Source of the DNA: Flagellimonas marinaquae
Lineage (GTDB): Bacteria; Bacteroidota; Bacteroidia; Flavobacteriales; Flavobacteriaceae
Length of the DNA: 64,000 bases
Reading direction: 5' to 3'
NCBI RefSeq assembly: GCF_023716465.1
Contig: NZ_CP092415.1
Location: 1,341,501 to 1,405,500 of the forward strand
Shown: in pieces, positions 62,701-64,000 of the stretch
Numbering within the stretch: position 1 is the first letter of the stretch
How the letters are laid out: each line of letters opens with the position of its first letter
Translations under genes and position numbers: made by a program
Notes under the pieces: generated by a model
The model's database searches: none
What the model was told of the DNA's origin: nothing
Seen by the model: only the letters and a program-made list of their open reading frames with translations

Positions 62701-64000
62701 ATGCAACAAACATTCCTTGAATACGTACTGGACGACCTCCAAAACAAACAGTTGAATTTTATAAACTGTACTTTTGTATTGCCCAGTAAACGATCCGGCA
62801 CTTTCCTAAAAAAACATATATCCAACCGTCTCGAAAAAAACATTTTTAGCCCAGAAATAATCTCCATTCAAGAATTTATAGGAGGGCTATGCGATCTAAA
62901 ACAAGCTTCCAATATTGACTTATTGCTGTTGCTGTTCGAGGTATACAAATCCTCGAACATAGAAGATTCCGATGATTTTGCAGCCTTTATAAACTGGGGA
63001 CAGACCCTCTTACAAGATTTTAACGAAATTGATGGTTACCTAATTCCCGCTTCGGATATACTCAACTATCTATCCGCCATCAAAGAAATTAACCATTGGT
63101 CCACAAGTAAGGATAAATCAGAGCTCATCGAGAACTATCTACAGCTGTGGAAAAACCTCGAAACCATTTACAATACTTTCTACACCGCCTTGTTAGAACA
63201 AAAAAAAGGTTACCAAGGCCTTATCCAAAGAGAAGCCGTAAAAGCCCTAAAAAACGAAAGCAATCGAAAAATCAGGTCCAACCCGATTATATTTATTGGC
63301 TTTAATGCCTTAAATGCCGCCGAATCAACTATCATTGAACATTGTCTAGCTCAAGAGAATGCCCATATTTATTGGGATATAGACGCCTACTTTTTAAACG
63401 ACAATATACACGACGCCGGATTGTTCATCCGGAACTATCAAAATAATTGGCCGTACTACAAACACGGTCAAAAAATAGATTCTCAGAATAATTTTCTCAA
63501 ACCTAAAAATATTAACATAACCGGGGTTCCCAAAAACATATCCCAGACCAAATATGTGGGCCAGTTATTAAAAAAGTTAGGGGAAACAAAGGAAATAGAC
63601 CTTACCAAAACTGCATTGGTACTTGCGGACGAAACTTTACTAAACCCTATGCTCAATGCTGTTCCCAGTAGCATCCCAGAGGTAAACATCACCATGGGGA
63701 TGCCTTTGGACAAAACAGTTTTGTATTCCTTTTTTATAAGCTATTTGGAATTACATCTAAATGTTTCCGACCAAGGATGGTTTTTTAAACGTGTCTTGGA
63801 ATTGCTCTCCAATCCGTACACACTTACCCTATCCGGTGAAGACCAAGGCAACTTTGCTCAAAATCTATCCAAAGATATTAAAGAAGGTAACCTACTCTAT
63901 ATAAACAAGGAAGCACTTTTAAAATATCCCAAGGCAGAAGATTTATTGACCCTTATTTTTCATTCAGGAAAAATATCGCCGATGGATTGGATAAACAATT
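62701..64000 (+). CDS. addB: AddB-like PD-(D/E)XK nuclease subunit (3' end outside window)
   Basis: The frame from ATG 62701 is open to the window end: 433 residues are visible. It starts MQQTFLEYVLDDLQNKQ; the visible part shows TFVLPSKRSGTFLKKHI (a degenerate helicase-like start, as in AddB), SIQEFIGGLCD, and LTKTALVLADETLLNPMLNAVPS. The nuclease domain itself lies past the window. The pairing with AddA at 56829, both on the plus strand, supports the AddB call. A terminator lies just upstream, so part of its expression may come from read-through. Confidence 0.8.
   Translation, partial: MQQTFLEYVLDDLQNKQLNFINCTFVLPSKRSGTFLKKHISNRLEKNIFSPEIISIQEFIGGLCDLKQASNIDLLLLLFEVYKSSNIEDSDDFAAFINWGQTLLQDFNEIDGYLIPASDILNYLSAIKEINHWSTSKDKSELIENYLQLWKNLETIYNTFYTALLEQKKGYQGLIQREAVKALKNESNRKIRSNPIIFIGFNALNAAESTIIEHCLAQENAHIYWDIDAYFLNDNIHDAGLFIRNYQNNWPYYKHGQKIDSQNNFLKPKNINITGVPKNISQTKYVGQLLKKLGETKEIDLTKTALVLADETLLNPMLNAVPSSIPEVNITMGMPLDKTVLYSFFISYLELHLNVSDQGWFFKRVLELLSNPYTLTLSGEDQGNFAQNLSKDIKEGNLLYINKEALLKYPKAEDLLTLIFHSGKISPMDWINN

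Overview
The window looks like chromosomal core sequence from a marine Flavobacteriaceae (Bacteroidota), possibly of the Muricauda/Flagellimonas type; the genus is a guess. Support comes from the mutY-ssb-gldE-gldD block, the acpP-fabF-rnc-IPExxxVDY-pyk block, a viroplasmin/RNase H fusion, an AddAB system, TonB-dependent receptors, and promoters with the Bacteroidota -7 box TAnnTTTG (best example upstream of ompA: TTTG, 19 nt, TACATTTG). I saw no tRNA, rRNA, CRISPR array, insertion sequence or prophage.

Layout. 1-5000: end of a BatE-like gene, a small secreted or membrane protein, then a bicarbonate module of SulP, beta-carbonic anhydrase and a second SulP. 5100-6600: pheS and a small partner gene. 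6650-13500: an RND efflux operon (adaptor, pump, outer-membrane channel) with a MarR/GbsR-like regulator at the front, behind an 18-bp perfect palindrome, and a TetR regulator at the end. 13600-18300: a Tat-exported aminotransferase with an AEC permease, a YhhN/CYTH pair, and dinB. 18400-24000: a two-domain M16 peptidase, TetR and AraC regulators, a CMD-family protein and two REP-like palindromic elements. 24000-32700: housekeeping blocks (pyk, IPExxxVDY, rnc, fabF, acpP; then purN, RNase H, PfkB kinase and a long PurF-like protein).

32720-33520 is the most unusual stretch. It holds no convincing protein gene but has three copies of a nearly identical 40-nt element. Each copy sits 5-6 nt after a promoter -7-like box and is followed by its own, sequence-unrelated terminator hairpin. 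This reads as a tandem family of three small RNAs.

33500-36700: a TonB receptor carrying both halves of the OprC/NosA copper site (CxxxM and HxM at nearly the OprC spacing), an upstream Cys-motif membrane protein and a divergent Met-rich lipoprotein, together a probable copper-uptake locus. 36660-42400: gldD, gldE, ssb, mutY, an HU protein, a 29-residue basic ribosomal-type protein and RNase E/G. 42400-46300: a lipoprotein six-hairpin glycosidase, recX, a JmjC/cupin-like oxygenase and a previously hidden 53-codon ORF coupled to it by a TTGA overlap. 46300-49750: a TonB receptor divergent from a MocR-type regulator that has lost the PLP-binding lysine, with direct repeats between them. 49800-54100: flotillin/NfeD, a membrane glycosyltransferase and a DUF2007 protein. 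54200-64000: an M61 peptidase, superoxide dismutase, AddA, glycine C-acetyltransferase, a thrombospondin-repeat OmpA protein and the 5' part of AddB.

Functional names rest on motifs and family knowledge read by eye; no database search was run.
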